Assembly: GCF_000188015.2 (NCBI RefSeq)
Contig: NZ_AEUX02000002.1
Location: 1 to 64,000, forward strand
From: Streptococcus ictaluri 707-05
GTDB lineage: Bacteria; Bacillota; Bacilli; Lactobacillales; Streptococcaceae
DNA: 64,000 nucleotides
Reading direction: 5' to 3'
Part shown: positions 6,151 through 15,721 of the stretch, piece by piece
How the letters are laid out: every line of letters starts with the position of its first letter
Numbering within the stretch: position 1 is the stretch's first letter
Notes under the pieces: generated by a model
What the model saw: only the letters and a program-made list of their open reading frames with translations
Database searches by the model: none
Told to the model about the DNA's origin: nothing
Program-made: the position numbers and the translations under genes

Positions 6151-8832
6151 TTGTCCAAAGAACAAAAACATGAAGCGTTTTATACGCAAAGTGAAGAAAC
6201 GGTACTGACTCAGTTAGAGTCTAGTAGAGAAGGCCTTTCAAGCGCGCAGGCTCAGCAACGTTTGACTGAATATGGTCGTAATGAGCTTGATGAAGGTGAA
6301 AAACGTAGCCTATTCATGAAATTCCTTGATCAATTTAAGGATTTGATGATTATTATCTTGATTATTGCAGCTCTTCTTTCAGTTGTTACTGAGGGAATGG
6401 AAGGGATGACGGATGCTATTATTATCTTAGCAGTTGTTATCTTAAACGCTGCCTTTGGTGTTTATCAAGAAGGGCAAGCAGAAGCAGCTATTGAAGCCTT
6501 GAAGTCTATGTCAAGCCCTTTGGCTCGGATTCGTCGTGATGGTCATGTCATCGAAGTAGATTCCAAAGAATTAGTACCTGGTGATATTGTCTTGCTTGAA
6601 GCAGGAGATGTGGTTCCAGCGGATATGCGTCTTTTAGAAGTTAATTCTTTGAAGATTGAAGAAGCGGCTTTGACTGGTGAATCAGTGCCGGTTGAAAAAG
6701 ACCTTTCGGTTGATGTGGCTGCTGATGCTGGTATTGGTGATCGTGTTAATATGGGTTACCAAAACTCTAACGTCACTTATGGACGCGGACTTGGTGTGGT
6801 TACCAATACAGGGATGTATACTGAAGTTGGTCATATTGCTGGAATGCTTGCCAATGCAGATGAAACTGATACACCATTGAAACAAAATCTAGATAACCTT
6901 TCTAAGATTCTAACTTATGCTATTTTAGTTATTGCAGCAGTGACTTTTGCGGTCGGTGTTTTCTTGAGAGGCCAACATCCACTTGAAGGTTTGATGACAT
7001 CAGTTGCACTTGCCGTTGCAGCCATTCCAGAAGGTCTACCAGCTATCGTAACAGTAGTACTTTCACTTGGTACACAAGTATTAGCTAAGCGTAATGCTAT
7101 TATTCGTAAGTTACCTGCAGTTGAAACATTAGGTTCAACTGAAATTATCGCTTCAGATAAAACAGGTACTCTGACCATGAATCAGATGACCGTTGAGAAA
7201 GTATATACTAACGGTGTTCTCCAAAGTTCATCAGAAGCTATTTCTTCTGATAATAGCACGCTATGTATCATGAACTTTGCTAATGATACTAAAATTGATC
7301 CTTCAGGTAAGTTGATTGGTGATCCAACTGAAACTGCCCTTGTTCAATTTGGATTAGACCACAGTTTTGATGTGCGTGAGGCTTTAGTTTCAGAACCGCG
7401 TGTTGGAGAATTGCCTTTCGATTCTGATCGTAAGTTGATGTCAACAGTTCACAAACAAGCAGATGGAACATACTTTATAGCTGTTAAAGGAGCGCCAGAT
7501 CAACTCTTAAAACGTGTGACACAAATTGAAGAGAATGGTCATATTCGTCCGATTACAGATGCTGATAAAAAAGCTATTCTTGATACCAATAAGAGCCTTG
7601 CTAAACAAGCATTACGTGTCTTGATGATGGCCTATAAATTGTCTGATACCTTACCAACCTTGGAAACAGATAAAGTTGAGGCTGATTTAGTCTTCTCTGG
7701 TTTGGTTGGGATGATTGACCCTGAGCGCCCTGAAGCAGCTCAAGCGGTTAAAGTGGCTAAAGAAGCTAGTATTCGTCCTATCATGATTACGGGTGACCAT
7801 CAAGATACAGCAGAAGCGATCGCCAAACGCTTGGGAATTATTGAAGAAGATGGTGTGGATCATGTCTTCACAGGTGCTGAATTAAATGAGCTATCTGATG
7901 AAGAATTCCAAAAAGTCTTTACACAGTATTCCGTTTATGCTCGCGTATCACCTGAACATAAAGTGCGTATCGTTAAAGCTTGGCAGAATGAAGGTAAAGT
8001 TGTTGCCATGACTGGGGATGGTGTTAATGATGCACCGTCACTTAAAACAGCCGATATTGGTATTGGTATGGGTATTACTGGTACAGAGGTGTCTAAAGGT
8101 GCTTCTGACATGGTCCTTGCCGATGATAACTTTGCAACAATCATTGTTGCTGTTGAAGAAGGTCGTAAAGTCTTCTCAAACATTCAAAAAACCATTCAAT
8201 ACTTACTGTCAGCTAATATGGCTGAAGTATTCACTATCTTCTTAGCTACCTTGTTTGGTTGGGATGTATTGCAACCAGTTCACTTACTTTGGATTAACTT
8301 AGTAACAGATACACTTCCAGCCATTGCGCTTGGTGTTGAACCTGCTGAGCCAAGTGTAATGACACACAAACCTCGTGGACGTAAATCAAGCTTCTTCGAT
8401 GGTGGTGTCAAAGAAGCTATCCTTTACCAAGGTGCCTTCCAAACCCTCCTTGTTTTAGGTGTGTATGGTTTTGCCTTAATGTTCCCTGAGCATACTAGCT
8501 ATCATGATGTCCATGCAGATGCCTTGACTATGGCATATGTGACGCTTGGTCTGATTCAATTGGTACATGCTTACAACGTTAAGTCTGTCTATCAATCCAT
8601 CTTTACAGTTGGACTATTTAAAAACAAACTCTTCAACTACTCTATTCCAGTAGCTTTCATTGCTTTGATGGCAACAGTAGTAGTTCCAGGATTTAATCAA
8701 TTCTTCCATGTGACTCACTTAAGTTGGACACAGTGGTTAGTGGTTATTATCGGAAGTTTATTAATGGTAGTCCTTGTTGAGACAGTGAAGGCCATTCAAC
8801 GCTCACTGGGTCAAGATGAAAAAGCCATTTAA
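6151..8832 (+). CDS. P-type cation (Ca2+/Mn2+) exporting ATPase
   Basis: This 893-residue membrane pump starts at TTG 6151, with AAGGGGG 8-9 bases before it. In order: N-terminal cation ATPase domain, two membrane helices, actuator domain with LTGES (near residue 175), two helices with the PEGLPA ion-site motif, phosphorylation motif DKTGTLT (Asp336), nucleotide domain, hinge TGDGVNDAPS, and a C-terminal membrane block. It belongs to the PacL/SERCA-like subgroup. In pneumococcus the related MgtA exports Ca2+ and Mn2+ under a yybP-ykoY riboswitch, and the same leader is present here. Monocistronic, ended by a hairpin. Confidence 0.9.
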   Translation: MSKEQKHEAFYTQSEETVLTQLESSREGLSSAQAQQRLTEYGRNELDEGEKRSLFMKFLDQFKDLMIIILIIAALLSVVTEGMEGMTDAIIILAVVILNAAFGVYQEGQAEAAIEALKSMSSPLARIRRDGHVIEVDSKELVPGDIVLLEAGDVVPADMRLLEVNSLKIEEAALTGESVPVEKDLSVDVAADAGIGDRVNMGYQNSNVTYGRGLGVVTNTGMYTEVGHIAGMLANADETDTPLKQNLDNLSKILTYAILVIAAVTFAVGVFLRGQHPLEGLMTSVALAVAAIPEGLPAIVTVVLSLGTQVLAKRNAIIRKLPAVETLGSTEIIASDKTGTLTMNQMTVEKVYTNGVLQSSSEAISSDNSTLCIMNFANDTKIDPSGKLIGDPTETALVQFGLDHSFDVREALVSEPRVGELPFDSDRKLMSTVHKQADGTYFIAVKGAPDQLLKRVTQIEENGHIRPITDADKKAILDTNKSLAKQALRVLMMAYKLSDTLPTLETDKVEADLVFSGLVGMIDPERPEAAQAVKVAKEASIRPIMITGDHQDTAEAIAKRLGIIEEDGVDHVFTGAELNELSDEEFQKVFTQYSVYARVSPEHKVRIVKAWQNEGKVVAMTGDGVNDAPSLKTADIGIGMGITGTEVSKGASDMVLADDNFATIIVAVEEGRKVFSNIQKTIQYLLSANMAEVFTIFLATLFGWDVLQPVHLLWINLVTDTLPAIALGVEPAEPSVMTHKPRGRKSSFFDGGVKEAILYQGAFQTLLVLGVYGFALMFPEHTSYHDVHADALTMAYVTLGLIQLVHAYNVKSVYQSIFTVGLFKNKLFNYSIPVAFIALMATVVVPGFNQFFHVTHLSWTQWLVVIIGSLLMVVLVETVKAIQRSLGQDEKAI

Positions 8833-8847
8833 TATGATATTTTAATA

Positions 8848-8886
8848 GGTAAAAGCCCTAGACAACTTGTCTAAGGGCTTTTTTTA
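8848..8886 (+). terminator. Terminator after the cation ATPase, probably bidirectional
   Basis: AAGCCCTAGACAA pairs with TTGTCTAAGGGCTT (one bulge) and is followed by seven T. On the other strand it ends in TTTT and could serve the convergent gene at 8884-9264. Confidence 0.8.
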
Positions 8887-9264
8887 AGGTAATTTACTTA
8901 AACGATAGCAAGGGATTAAATTGATTAATATCAGGAGAACTGGGTAAATGATAACAAAGTAAGGTTGCAATAAGACTGTTAGATCTCTAGGCGCTAGCCA
9001 ACCCAAATAAATAATAAGAAGTAGCGCAAGTGAAAATCCTATCCAGTAAGGAGGATTAGTATGAATCAAAATAGTATCACCGTCTTTTACCTCAATCTTA
9101 GGATAAGCTAGAAAATTACAGGATAAAATGGCTTTTTCATCTGGTATCTCAATACTTTTGTTGTCATGATTATAGAGATAAGTTTGATGCTTTTTATTAA
9201 TATAAATTGGTGCAGCTCCTCCAAAAGTCAGGGCAAATGTTTTGTGTTTGATTGTTACTGACAT
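8884..9264 (-). CDS. Small membrane protein of unknown function
   Basis: This encodes 126 residues. A soluble N-terminal part of about 75 residues (with YLYNHDNKSIEI) is followed by two membrane helices, IGFSLALLLIIYLGWL and a C-terminal one near residues 100-120. It is paralogous to the gene at 22979-23341: both share the A-P-[IV]-x-I...[YL]YNHD motif, a dozen residues before a D-N/T-P turn, and paired C-terminal helices. It lies downstream of regR on the same strand. Function unknown. Confidence 0.65.
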   Translation of the reverse strand: MSVTIKHKTFALTFGGAAPIYINKKHQTYLYNHDNKSIEIPDEKAILSCNFLAYPKIEVKDGDTILIHTNPPYWIGFSLALLLIIYLGWLAPRDLTVLLQPYFVIIYPVLLILINLIPCYRLSKLP

Positions 9265-9306
9265 ATCCGTTCTCCTTAGTTCAAAAATATTTAGCTTAAG
9301 GAATCG

Positions 9307-10308
9307 TTAAAAAGTAGATTCCAGCCAATTCACTTGACAGTCAAAAATCTGTTGTTTGGCTTCTTTGCTATGTCCTTCAATATCATCTATGAGAATTTTA
9401 GTAGCTTGCTCGCCTTCTTCATAAGCAGGCTGTATAATGGTTGTGATACTAGGTGATGAAAAACGGGTCCACTCAGTATTATCAAAGCCAATAAGACCAG
9501 TTTTGGGCATGTCGATTTCTAACTGTTTCATGGCAGTAAAGACTTTTGGTAGCGCCCAACAGTTTGGGACAAAGACCAGGCTCTTTTCCTTTTTGTCTAG
9601 GGCCTTTTCTAGAAACTGTGCCATTTCTTGTGAGCTAGTCTTTTGCTCATCGATAATGAGTTGTTGATAATCCAGATGATTGGCAGCAAGGACGTCAATA
9701 AAACCAGAGGCTCGCTCAATACGTGTACTCAAAAGATTAGGGTTTCCGGTTATCATGATAAAATGTTGATAGCCCTTAGCAATACACTGTTGGATGCTAT
9801 CATAGACAGCTTCGTAATTATTGGTCTTAACCCAATTGGTTCTATGCTCATAGAGTTGACTATCAAAGAAAACCATATGTTTTTTCTTGACATCGATGAT
9901 ACGAGAATATTTTCTAAAATTAGAAGTGGGCTGAATAATAAAGCCATCAACTCCCAGATTCAACATTTTTTCAATCAATTCATCTTCTCGTGAAGGGTCA
10001 TAGTTACTGTTTCCGATGATGATTTGATAGCCAAACTCTTGAGCTTTGCTCTCAATGCCTTTGACAATTTGGTTTGAGAAGCTATTGGTGATGTCTCCAA
10101 TGACAACACCAATTAGTTTAGTTGATTTAGCGTTTAAGCTACGAGCAGCAATACTAGGCTTATAATTGGTAGCTTCGATTGTTTCTTTGATTCTTTCCTT
10201 GGTTTCTTGCGACATTTTGTCAAACTTTCCGTTTAGATAGAAAGAAACTGTGGTTTTGGAAGTTTTAGCCAATTCAGCAATATCTTTAATGGTTACTTTG
10301 TGCTGCAT
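9307..10308 (-). CDS. regR: LacI/GalR-family repressor of hyaluronan genes, RegR
   Basis: This encodes 333 residues from the ATG at 10308, preceded by AAAGGAG. An N-terminal LacI helix-turn-helix (VTIKDIAELAKTSKTTVSFY) and hinge (residues 1-60) are followed by a periplasmic-binding-type effector domain. Placement at the end of the hyaluronan operon and family match RegR, which represses hyaluronidase genes in pneumococcus and group A streptococcus. Palindromes of LacI-family type in the divergent promoter region (16171-16456) are its likely targets. The inducer is probably a catabolic intermediate. Confidence 0.85.
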   Translation of the reverse strand: MQHKVTIKDIAELAKTSKTTVSFYLNGKFDKMSQETKERIKETIEATNYKPSIAARSLNAKSTKLIGVVIGDITNSFSNQIVKGIESKAQEFGYQIIIGNSNYDPSREDELIEKMLNLGVDGFIIQPTSNFRKYSRIIDVKKKHMVFFDSQLYEHRTNWVKTNNYEAVYDSIQQCIAKGYQHFIMITGNPNLLSTRIERASGFIDVLAANHLDYQQLIIDEQKTSSQEMAQFLEKALDKKEKSLVFVPNCWALPKVFTAMKQLEIDMPKTGLIGFDNTEWTRFSSPSITTIIQPAYEEGEQATKILIDDIEGHSKEAKQQIFDCQVNWLESTF

Positions 10309-10344
10309 TGCAGACACTCCTTTATGGTGGTATTTATTAATATC

Positions 10345-10353
10345 ATTATAACA
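10345..10353 (-). promoter_or_regulatory. Extended -10 of the regR promoter
   Basis: On the minus strand this reads TGTTATAAT, a consensus extended -10, about 40 bases before the regR start. No good -35 is seen. It allows regR to be transcribed apart from the upstream lyase gene. Confidence 0.5.
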
Positions 10354-10371
10354 CATTGAGAAGTAAATGAT

Positions 10372-12282
10372 TTAGTGTTTAAATCTCATTTTCTTGTTCC
10401 TCAAATGATCAACCAAGACAACCTTTCCTCGGATTTTGTCGTCTTCTAATAAAAGCAATTTATCCCCAACTACTAAGTCATTTTGTAAGAAGCAAACACT
10501 GTAGTCAAAGTCAGCTCCAGAGATACGCCAGGCTAAGGCAGCTGGTATGTCTTGTGAACTTCCTGTTTGACGAGGAGTTAGAGTTTTGATAGTGCTACCA
10601 TGTGGCAGTAAGATGGTGAAGTCTTGATAGGTATTTGTAAAGGTCACTTCTTTGATCAGTTTTTGACTGTGACTTAATTGGTTATAAGTTTTTGAAATGA
10701 GGGTCTTTTCTAGTTTCATAGGAGTCTTGCTGATAATGGAAAAAGCTTCAAGCTGGTTATTACTTGCACTGACCTTATCATCTAGAATGAACTGGTTGAC
10801 CATGGTTTCTTGTCCGTGGCTTTTGAGGTAATCAATTATGATAATGATTTTGTGTTCGAGAATTAAGACCTGTCTTTCTTGGCTGTAATTTTGACTTGTT
10901 TGGCTAAATTGTGTCTCATACTCAGCTTCGATATAGTAATACTGATCAATTTGTTTGAAATGGCAAAAACGTGATTTAGGGTAGGAGTGGTATGACCAAG
11001 AGCCCTTGATTTCTTCAGGGGGTCTTGTTTTTAAGTAACAACAGGAGTGCATTTGAGCACTCTTAAAGTCATAACGCAGTTTTTCTTCTTTGTAGGTATA
11101 TCGTCCTGTATCAATGATTAAGGGCTTTCCTTTGTAATAGAGAGCTAAACTATTTTGATCGCTATGAGTATGGGAGCTTCCAATGGGACCGTTTTTAAAG
11201 AAGAAATAAAAATCCTGATCTTTGATACAAACATGTCCTGAATCACGAAAATGGTGAGCGAGACTTTGTTTTTCGGGACGATTTAAACGGTTAAAGGCAT
11301 CAATGCCAGATTTTCCAAGTAGAAGGAGTGTATCCAAATTGACTGTCTCAAAGGCATCTGCTTTTAGGCTAGCTTCTTCAAGAAGAATAGCAGCTAAGGT
11401 CAATATATCTCGGGTATCGGTGACATCACTATCTCCTAAAGCAATTTGGTTATGATCTGGTCCTGTCACAGCTTGTAGGTAATGACTCATCTTTAAGAGA
11501 CAGTCTTTGACCTGTGGGAGATAAGATGGCGCTAGGGCAACTAATTCGAGAAGACACTTGAGGACTTCAACATGATACATGCTTGATTGTTCAAATTGGC
11601 TACTGTCTTCTAAGACTTGGAGTGACAATTGAAGAGGTAATTCTTTTTTAGCAAAGTGACTAACGTGTTTTAGGTCTATGCTTTGACCAAAGAAAACATC
11701 AGCTAATAGGATGGCACTTGTTTGAAGAATGCCCCAGTTGCTTAGGCTATACTTATCCAGATAATTCATTTCAAGAAAGTCTAGCTGTTGCTTTAAAGAA
11801 GCCAAAATCAGTGTTTCTTCCTCTTTTGACAGCAAGTTTAGGGCTTTTAAAAAGAGGATACACTTGACCCAAGAAAAACAACGGATACCAGTGTCGATTG
11901 TGCGAGTGGCTAGGCTTTTGGGATTAAGTGGTAAATCAGCACGAATCCAATCTAAGATCAAATGTTTGGCTTTGTTAAGATAAGTATGATTTTGTTCAAC
12001 CATTCCTACTAATACTAATTTTTGCAGATAGGTCTGGCGATTTAGCATGTAATTCCATTCAGGGTCATCCGTAACGGCTTGATTCCAAAGAATAGGATTG
12101 AGTTGGTAAGGGATGTGGCAAGGTTCCATGTCACAATTATCAACGTAGACAAAGGTGTTATTTAAGAGTAAATCTGCTAGCTCTTTTTCTTTCTGATAAG
12201 TTGTGTTTTGATGCTTGAGAATATAAGTTCGTGTAGCGTCAATATCAAATCGGCTAATAAAATCCTTAAGTGGTGAATGCAT
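10372..12282 (-). CDS. Heparinase II/III-like oligohyaluronate lyase
   Basis: This encodes 636 residues without a signal peptide, so it is cytoplasmic. The N-terminal half is an alpha/alpha toroid; the C-terminal half is the heparinase II/III beta-sandwich domain, with GSSHTHSDQNSLALYYKG near residue 370, which supplies the His and Tyr of the active site. The orthologue in the pneumococcal island acts on imported hyaluronan or chondroitin oligosaccharides. It lies downstream of the PTS genes and upstream of regR, separated from the PTS genes by a hairpin terminator, so its level may depend on read-through. Confidence 0.8.
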   Translation of the reverse strand: MHSPLKDFISRFDIDATRTYILKHQNTTYQKEKELADLLLNNTFVYVDNCDMEPCHIPYQLNPILWNQAVTDDPEWNYMLNRQTYLQKLVLVGMVEQNHTYLNKAKHLILDWIRADLPLNPKSLATRTIDTGIRCFSWVKCILFLKALNLLSKEEETLILASLKQQLDFLEMNYLDKYSLSNWGILQTSAILLADVFFGQSIDLKHVSHFAKKELPLQLSLQVLEDSSQFEQSSMYHVEVLKCLLELVALAPSYLPQVKDCLLKMSHYLQAVTGPDHNQIALGDSDVTDTRDILTLAAILLEEASLKADAFETVNLDTLLLLGKSGIDAFNRLNRPEKQSLAHHFRDSGHVCIKDQDFYFFFKNGPIGSSHTHSDQNSLALYYKGKPLIIDTGRYTYKEEKLRYDFKSAQMHSCCYLKTRPPEEIKGSWSYHSYPKSRFCHFKQIDQYYYIEAEYETQFSQTSQNYSQERQVLILEHKIIIIIDYLKSHGQETMVNQFILDDKVSASNNQLEAFSIISKTPMKLEKTLISKTYNQLSHSQKLIKEVTFTNTYQDFTILLPHGSTIKTLTPRQTGSSQDIPAALAWRISGADFDYSVCFLQNDLVVGDKLLLLEDDKIRGKVVLVDHLRNKKMRFKH

Positions 12283-12301
12283 GATATTTTTCCTTTTAAA
12301 A

Positions 12302-12368
12302 AAATAATAAAAGAGACTCCTTATGTCATCATGGAAACTTTCCGATGCACTAATAAGAGAGTCTCTTA
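12302..12368 (-). terminator. Hairpin between PTS operon and oligohyaluronate lyase
   Basis: On the minus strand AAGAGACTC pairs with GAGTCTCTT across a 35-40-base loop, and the 3' arm runs into TTTTATTATTTTT. It may reduce transcription of the lyase relative to the PTS genes. Confidence 0.6.
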
Positions 12369-12372
12369 ACTA

Positions 12373-13201
12373 TTAGGCTAGAATACCTAGCCAGCTACCA
12401 ATAATACCGATAATAACAGTTAGAATAACTAATTTGTAAGTTGTCCATTTTTTGTTTTTGATTAAATAATACATCAATAAGGTAAATAGGGCTGGCAGCA
12501 ATGCTGGAGCAATTTTATCAAGCATCCCTTGAATGGTCACAAATTTTTAATTTTTGAGCTGCATTTTCAGCATCAACTTTTCCAGCTGCAAAAGTGATTG
12601 GAACAGTGATTTTAACAGAGATTGCTGCTAATCCAGCAATAACAGTGACCCCAACGATATTGGCCATACGAGAGACGACTGCCATTTGTTCGCTCAATTT
12701 ATCAATGAAGCTTGTTCCTACTTTATAGCCATACAAACCAGATCCAATCTTGATACTTGTAAGAATAATGTTCATGGCTAGGAAGAAAAGAATAGGACCA
12801 ATGACCAAACCATCACTAGCTAAAGAAGCTGAAATGGTTGAAAATAGAGGTGCTAGACAGAACTGAGATAGGGAGTCACCAATTCCAGCTAAAGGCCCCA
12901 TTAAGGCCATTTTAATGTTTCGTGTTTCTTCTTCAGGACGGTCATTTTCAAGCATGACTAAGTGCAAGCTAGTGATAAAAGGAAGAAAGTGAGGATTAGT
13001 ATTATAAAATTCACAGTTGTCTTCTAAGGCTTTATGAAGGGCAGCTTTATCCTTACCGTAATGTTTTTTCAAAGCAGGATAGATGACGTTAGCATAGCCA
13101 ATTCCTTGATAATTACTGTAGTTGAAGCCATTTTGTAAAAAGAAGGCTCGAAGAGATGTTTTAAGGTAGTCTTTTTTGTTTAATGGTTTAGATCCAGTCA
13201 T
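12373..13201 (-). pseudogene. agaD: PTS mannose-family IID component (AgaD), frameshifted near C-terminus
   Basis: Start at 13201 (MTGSKPLNKKDYLKTSLRAF), chosen because AGGAGG lies 8 bases upstream; it overlaps the IIC gene by 14 bases. The IID membrane body is intact to about residue 215. Near 12545-12550 one A is missing from an A-run, and the frame ends after 227 residues at 12518. With the A restored it continues TIQGMLDKIAPALLPALFTL and ends at TAA 12373-12375. The lost part is the last membrane helix of the IID domain. Uptake of hyaluronan disaccharide is probably impaired if the lesion is real. Confidence 0.8.
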
Positions 13202-13970
13202 CTTGTTGGCCTCCTTGAGTAGTTGTGACTTCAACTGTTTTTGGTTTATTGTAAAATTCGTTTAAGGCAAAGATAATACCGATAATAGCAATACCAATAG
13301 TTGGAATTTGCAAGTAAGCAGCACAGACATAACCCATCAAGACAAATGGAATTAATTCTTTTTTAGCCATCACAGAAAGAATCATGGCAAATCCGATAGC
13401 AGGGAGCATTTTACCAGCTACTGTTAAACCGTTTAATAATACAGGTGGGATATAGTCTACGAGATGAAGAAGAGTATCCATTGATAAAGCACCAAGAAGT
13501 CCTAATCCTAATCCGATAAAGGCAAAAGCCCAAATAGTCCCATTTGCAGCAAATTTAAAGCCTTTGATATTTCCTTTTTTAAGGTGTTTCTTAGCTGTTT
13601 CAGGAGCTCCTGCAAAAGCTGTATAAGCGAAGGTCTGTAAAAATTGAATGGCCACAGCAATTGGTGTAGAAAGAGCCAATGCAGCTTCAGGACTGACTTT
13701 GCCTGCACTGGTAATAGCCATCAAGGTTCCGAAGATACCAGGGCCGATTGGGTTTGGCGGAACGGTACCGCCGGCACCAACACCAAATCCCATATAAGCT
13801 AATTCTGAAATAGCTCCCATACTTAAGGCAGTTGGCAAGTCACCTAGGATAATTCCTACACCGAATGAAAGAATAATACAGCGATTAGTGTAGATACCCA
13901 GTAGCATCCCACTAAAACAAAAGGCTGTCCAAAGGCCGATAAGTAAGGCTTGTAACATATTGATATCCAT
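13188..13970 (-). CDS. agaC: PTS mannose-family IIC component
   Basis: This encodes 260 residues with about seven membrane segments: the sugar-translocating IIC subunit (EIIC-Man/Sor family), with the Pro/Gly-rich GAGGTVPPNPIGPGIFGT loop typical of the family. GGAGAT lies before the ATG. It sits between IIB and IID and forms with them the transporter for unsaturated hyaluronan or chondroitin disaccharides (PTS-Aga, also written AgaW). Confidence 0.9.
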   Translation of the reverse strand: MDINMLQALLIGLWTAFCFSGMLLGIYTNRCIILSFGVGIILGDLPTALSMGAISELAYMGFGVGAGGTVPPNPIGPGIFGTLMAITSAGKVSPEAALALSTPIAVAIQFLQTFAYTAFAGAPETAKKHLKKGNIKGFKFAANGTIWAFAFIGLGLGLLGALSMDTLLHLVDYIPPVLLNGLTVAGKMLPAIGFAMILSVMAKKELIPFVLMGYVCAAYLQIPTIGIAIIGIIFALNEFYNKPKTVEVTTTQGGQQDDWI

Positions 13971-13984
13971 ATCAATCTCCTTGT

Positions 13985-14476
13985 TTAAATATAATCTAAA
14001 ATATTAACTTCTGAGGCACCATTATTACCATCTGGGGTTGTTTTGGTGTTGAAGGTTACTTGATGATTATGTGCTAAGCAACGAATGGCTTCTTTATCCG
14101 CTTGGCCCAGACAAATGAATTGTGTTACAGCGACTTTGTCATCAGTTTTGTGAATATTTCCGATGTTGACTTCTTGGATGGGCACCCCACCTTCAATTAA
14201 GCGTTTAGCATCAGTTAAGTCTTTAACAACAATAAAAATGCGTTGTGCTGGACTTGCCTTGTGAATAATATCAATGACTTTTTGGATAGAGAAAAATCTC
14301 ATGGCGATGCTTGAAGGAATCACGGTTTTCATAAGGGCTTGTTGCATTTTATCTTCTGCAACCGCATCATTTGCGACGATAACGGTGTTGCAGTCTAAGA
14401 ATTTTACCCAAAGTTGTCCTTGGCCATGGATCAGTCGCTCATCGACTCGGGTCATGATAATGTTTGGTTGTGTCAT
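13985..14476 (-). CDS. agaV: PTS mannose-family IIB component
   Basis: This encodes 163 cytoplasmic residues. The IIB signature RVDERLIHGQGQLWVKF carries the phosphorylatable His17. It passes phosphate from IIA to the incoming sugar. GGAGAAC precedes the ATG; 14 bases separate it from IIC. Intact and of usual length. Confidence 0.9.
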   Translation of the reverse strand: MTQPNIIMTRVDERLIHGQGQLWVKFLDCNTVIVANDAVAEDKMQQALMKTVIPSSIAMRFFSIQKVIDIIHKASPAQRIFIVVKDLTDAKRLIEGGVPIQEVNIGNIHKTDDKVAVTQFICLGQADKEAIRCLAHNHQVTFNTKTTPDGNNGASEVNILDYI

Positions 14477-14522
14477 AAGTTCTCCTTAATAGTGATGATG
14501 ATATTGACTTTATGATGGTGGA

Positions 14523-15719
14523 TTACCAGTAAGGTATCCAATCTTTGTAAAAACGTAATAAGGCTTCGAGATAGTAGTAGTCACCCCAGATATTTCCTTC
14601 ATCAACACCTTTTCCAGAGTGCCAAGAATAAACCCCGTGATTGAGGAGAGGAGCACCAGATTGCAGGTCAGTGTTGGCATAATGATTGATTAAAGAAAGT
14701 AGCATCGTTTGCATAGCATCTTGGTAAATAGGTCTATCTGGGTCTGCTTCTGGAAGGTGTTTTAACATTTCATGAATTCCACAGACAGCGATAGCTGTTG
14801 CTGAGCTATCTCGTGAATGGCCACTACCATCACCAAAAATGAGATCCCAGTAGGATACTTGATCTTCTGGCAAGCGATTGAGGAAATAATGGGTCATGCC
14901 TTTGAAGAAATCAATCAAGCGCGGGTCTTTTAAGTAGCGATAGGTTAGTGGAATCCCATAGATTCCCCAAGCTTGGCCTCTAGCCCAAGCAGAATCATCA
15001 CTATAGCCTTGACGAGTGACGCCTTTAAGGGCTTGTCCTGTCTCAGGGTCAAAATAGAAGGTATGAAAAGCAGAAGCATCATCACGAATCACGTTGTTGG
15101 CAGAAGCATAGAAGTGATTGATAGCCATTTGCTGATACTTAGGGTCACCAGTTTCTTCAGAAGCAAAGAATAGTAATTGAATGTTTAGTAGGCAATCAAT
15201 AATCAAACGATAATCTTCTTTTTTTCCTAATTGTCCCCAAGCTTGAATAAAGCCATCTTTTTCTTGGTAACGTTGGATTAATTTGTCTGCAGCTTTTAGG
15301 GCTGCTTCTCTAGCTTCCGGTGATTTGAGGAGTTTCCATTCGGCCATACAAGATGGGGTATATAAGAAACCTAAATCATGATGGTCAAGTTCGATATCTT
15401 TATTGACACGCTCAAGAAAAGAACGATCATTTTCTTGGGCCAGAGCTTTAATTGCTTGGTCTTGGCTGTATTCATAAGCTAACCAAAGACAACCCGTCCA
15501 AAAAGCATTGGTCCATTCTGTATTATCCATGATAGGATAGCGATTGTCTTTAGTGGCGGGTGTTGGAAAGTCGGTCCCAAAGTAATCCATATTAAGGCGA
15601 ATTTGCTGAAGAGCTAAGTCAAGAGCTTTTTCGATTTTTTCCTTACTTAACGGGACTCTTCTTGTGAACCTTTCAGCTTCATGGACCTTTTCAACTTGAA
15701 TGCTTTTTAAAGTTCTCAC
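14523..15719 (-). CDS. ugl: Unsaturated glucuronyl hydrolase (GH88)
   Basis: This encodes 398 residues forming an alpha6/alpha6 barrel. It removes the unsaturated glucuronate from disaccharides made by hyaluronate lyase and taken in by the PTS. The two catalytic Asp known in the group B streptococcal enzyme fall at the same numbers here: Asp115 (in ELDHHDLGFLY) and Asp175 (in YRLIIDCLLN). The aromatic stretch MDNTEWTNAFWTGCLW is typical. It starts 2 bases after the IIA gene ends, so the two are coupled. Confidence 0.93.
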   Translation of the reverse strand: MRTLKSIQVEKVHEAERFTRRVPLSKEKIEKALDLALQQIRLNMDYFGTDFPTPATKDNRYPIMDNTEWTNAFWTGCLWLAYEYSQDQAIKALAQENDRSFLERVNKDIELDHHDLGFLYTPSCMAEWKLLKSPEAREAALKAADKLIQRYQEKDGFIQAWGQLGKKEDYRLIIDCLLNIQLLFFASEETGDPKYQQMAINHFYASANNVIRDDASAFHTFYFDPETGQALKGVTRQGYSDDSAWARGQAWGIYGIPLTYRYLKDPRLIDFFKGMTHYFLNRLPEDQVSYWDLIFGDGSGHSRDSSATAIAVCGIHEMLKHLPEADPDRPIYQDAMQTMLLSLINHYANTDLQSGAPLLNHGVYSWHSGKGVDEGNIWGDYYYLEALLRFYKDWIPYW

Positions 15720-15721
15720 GC

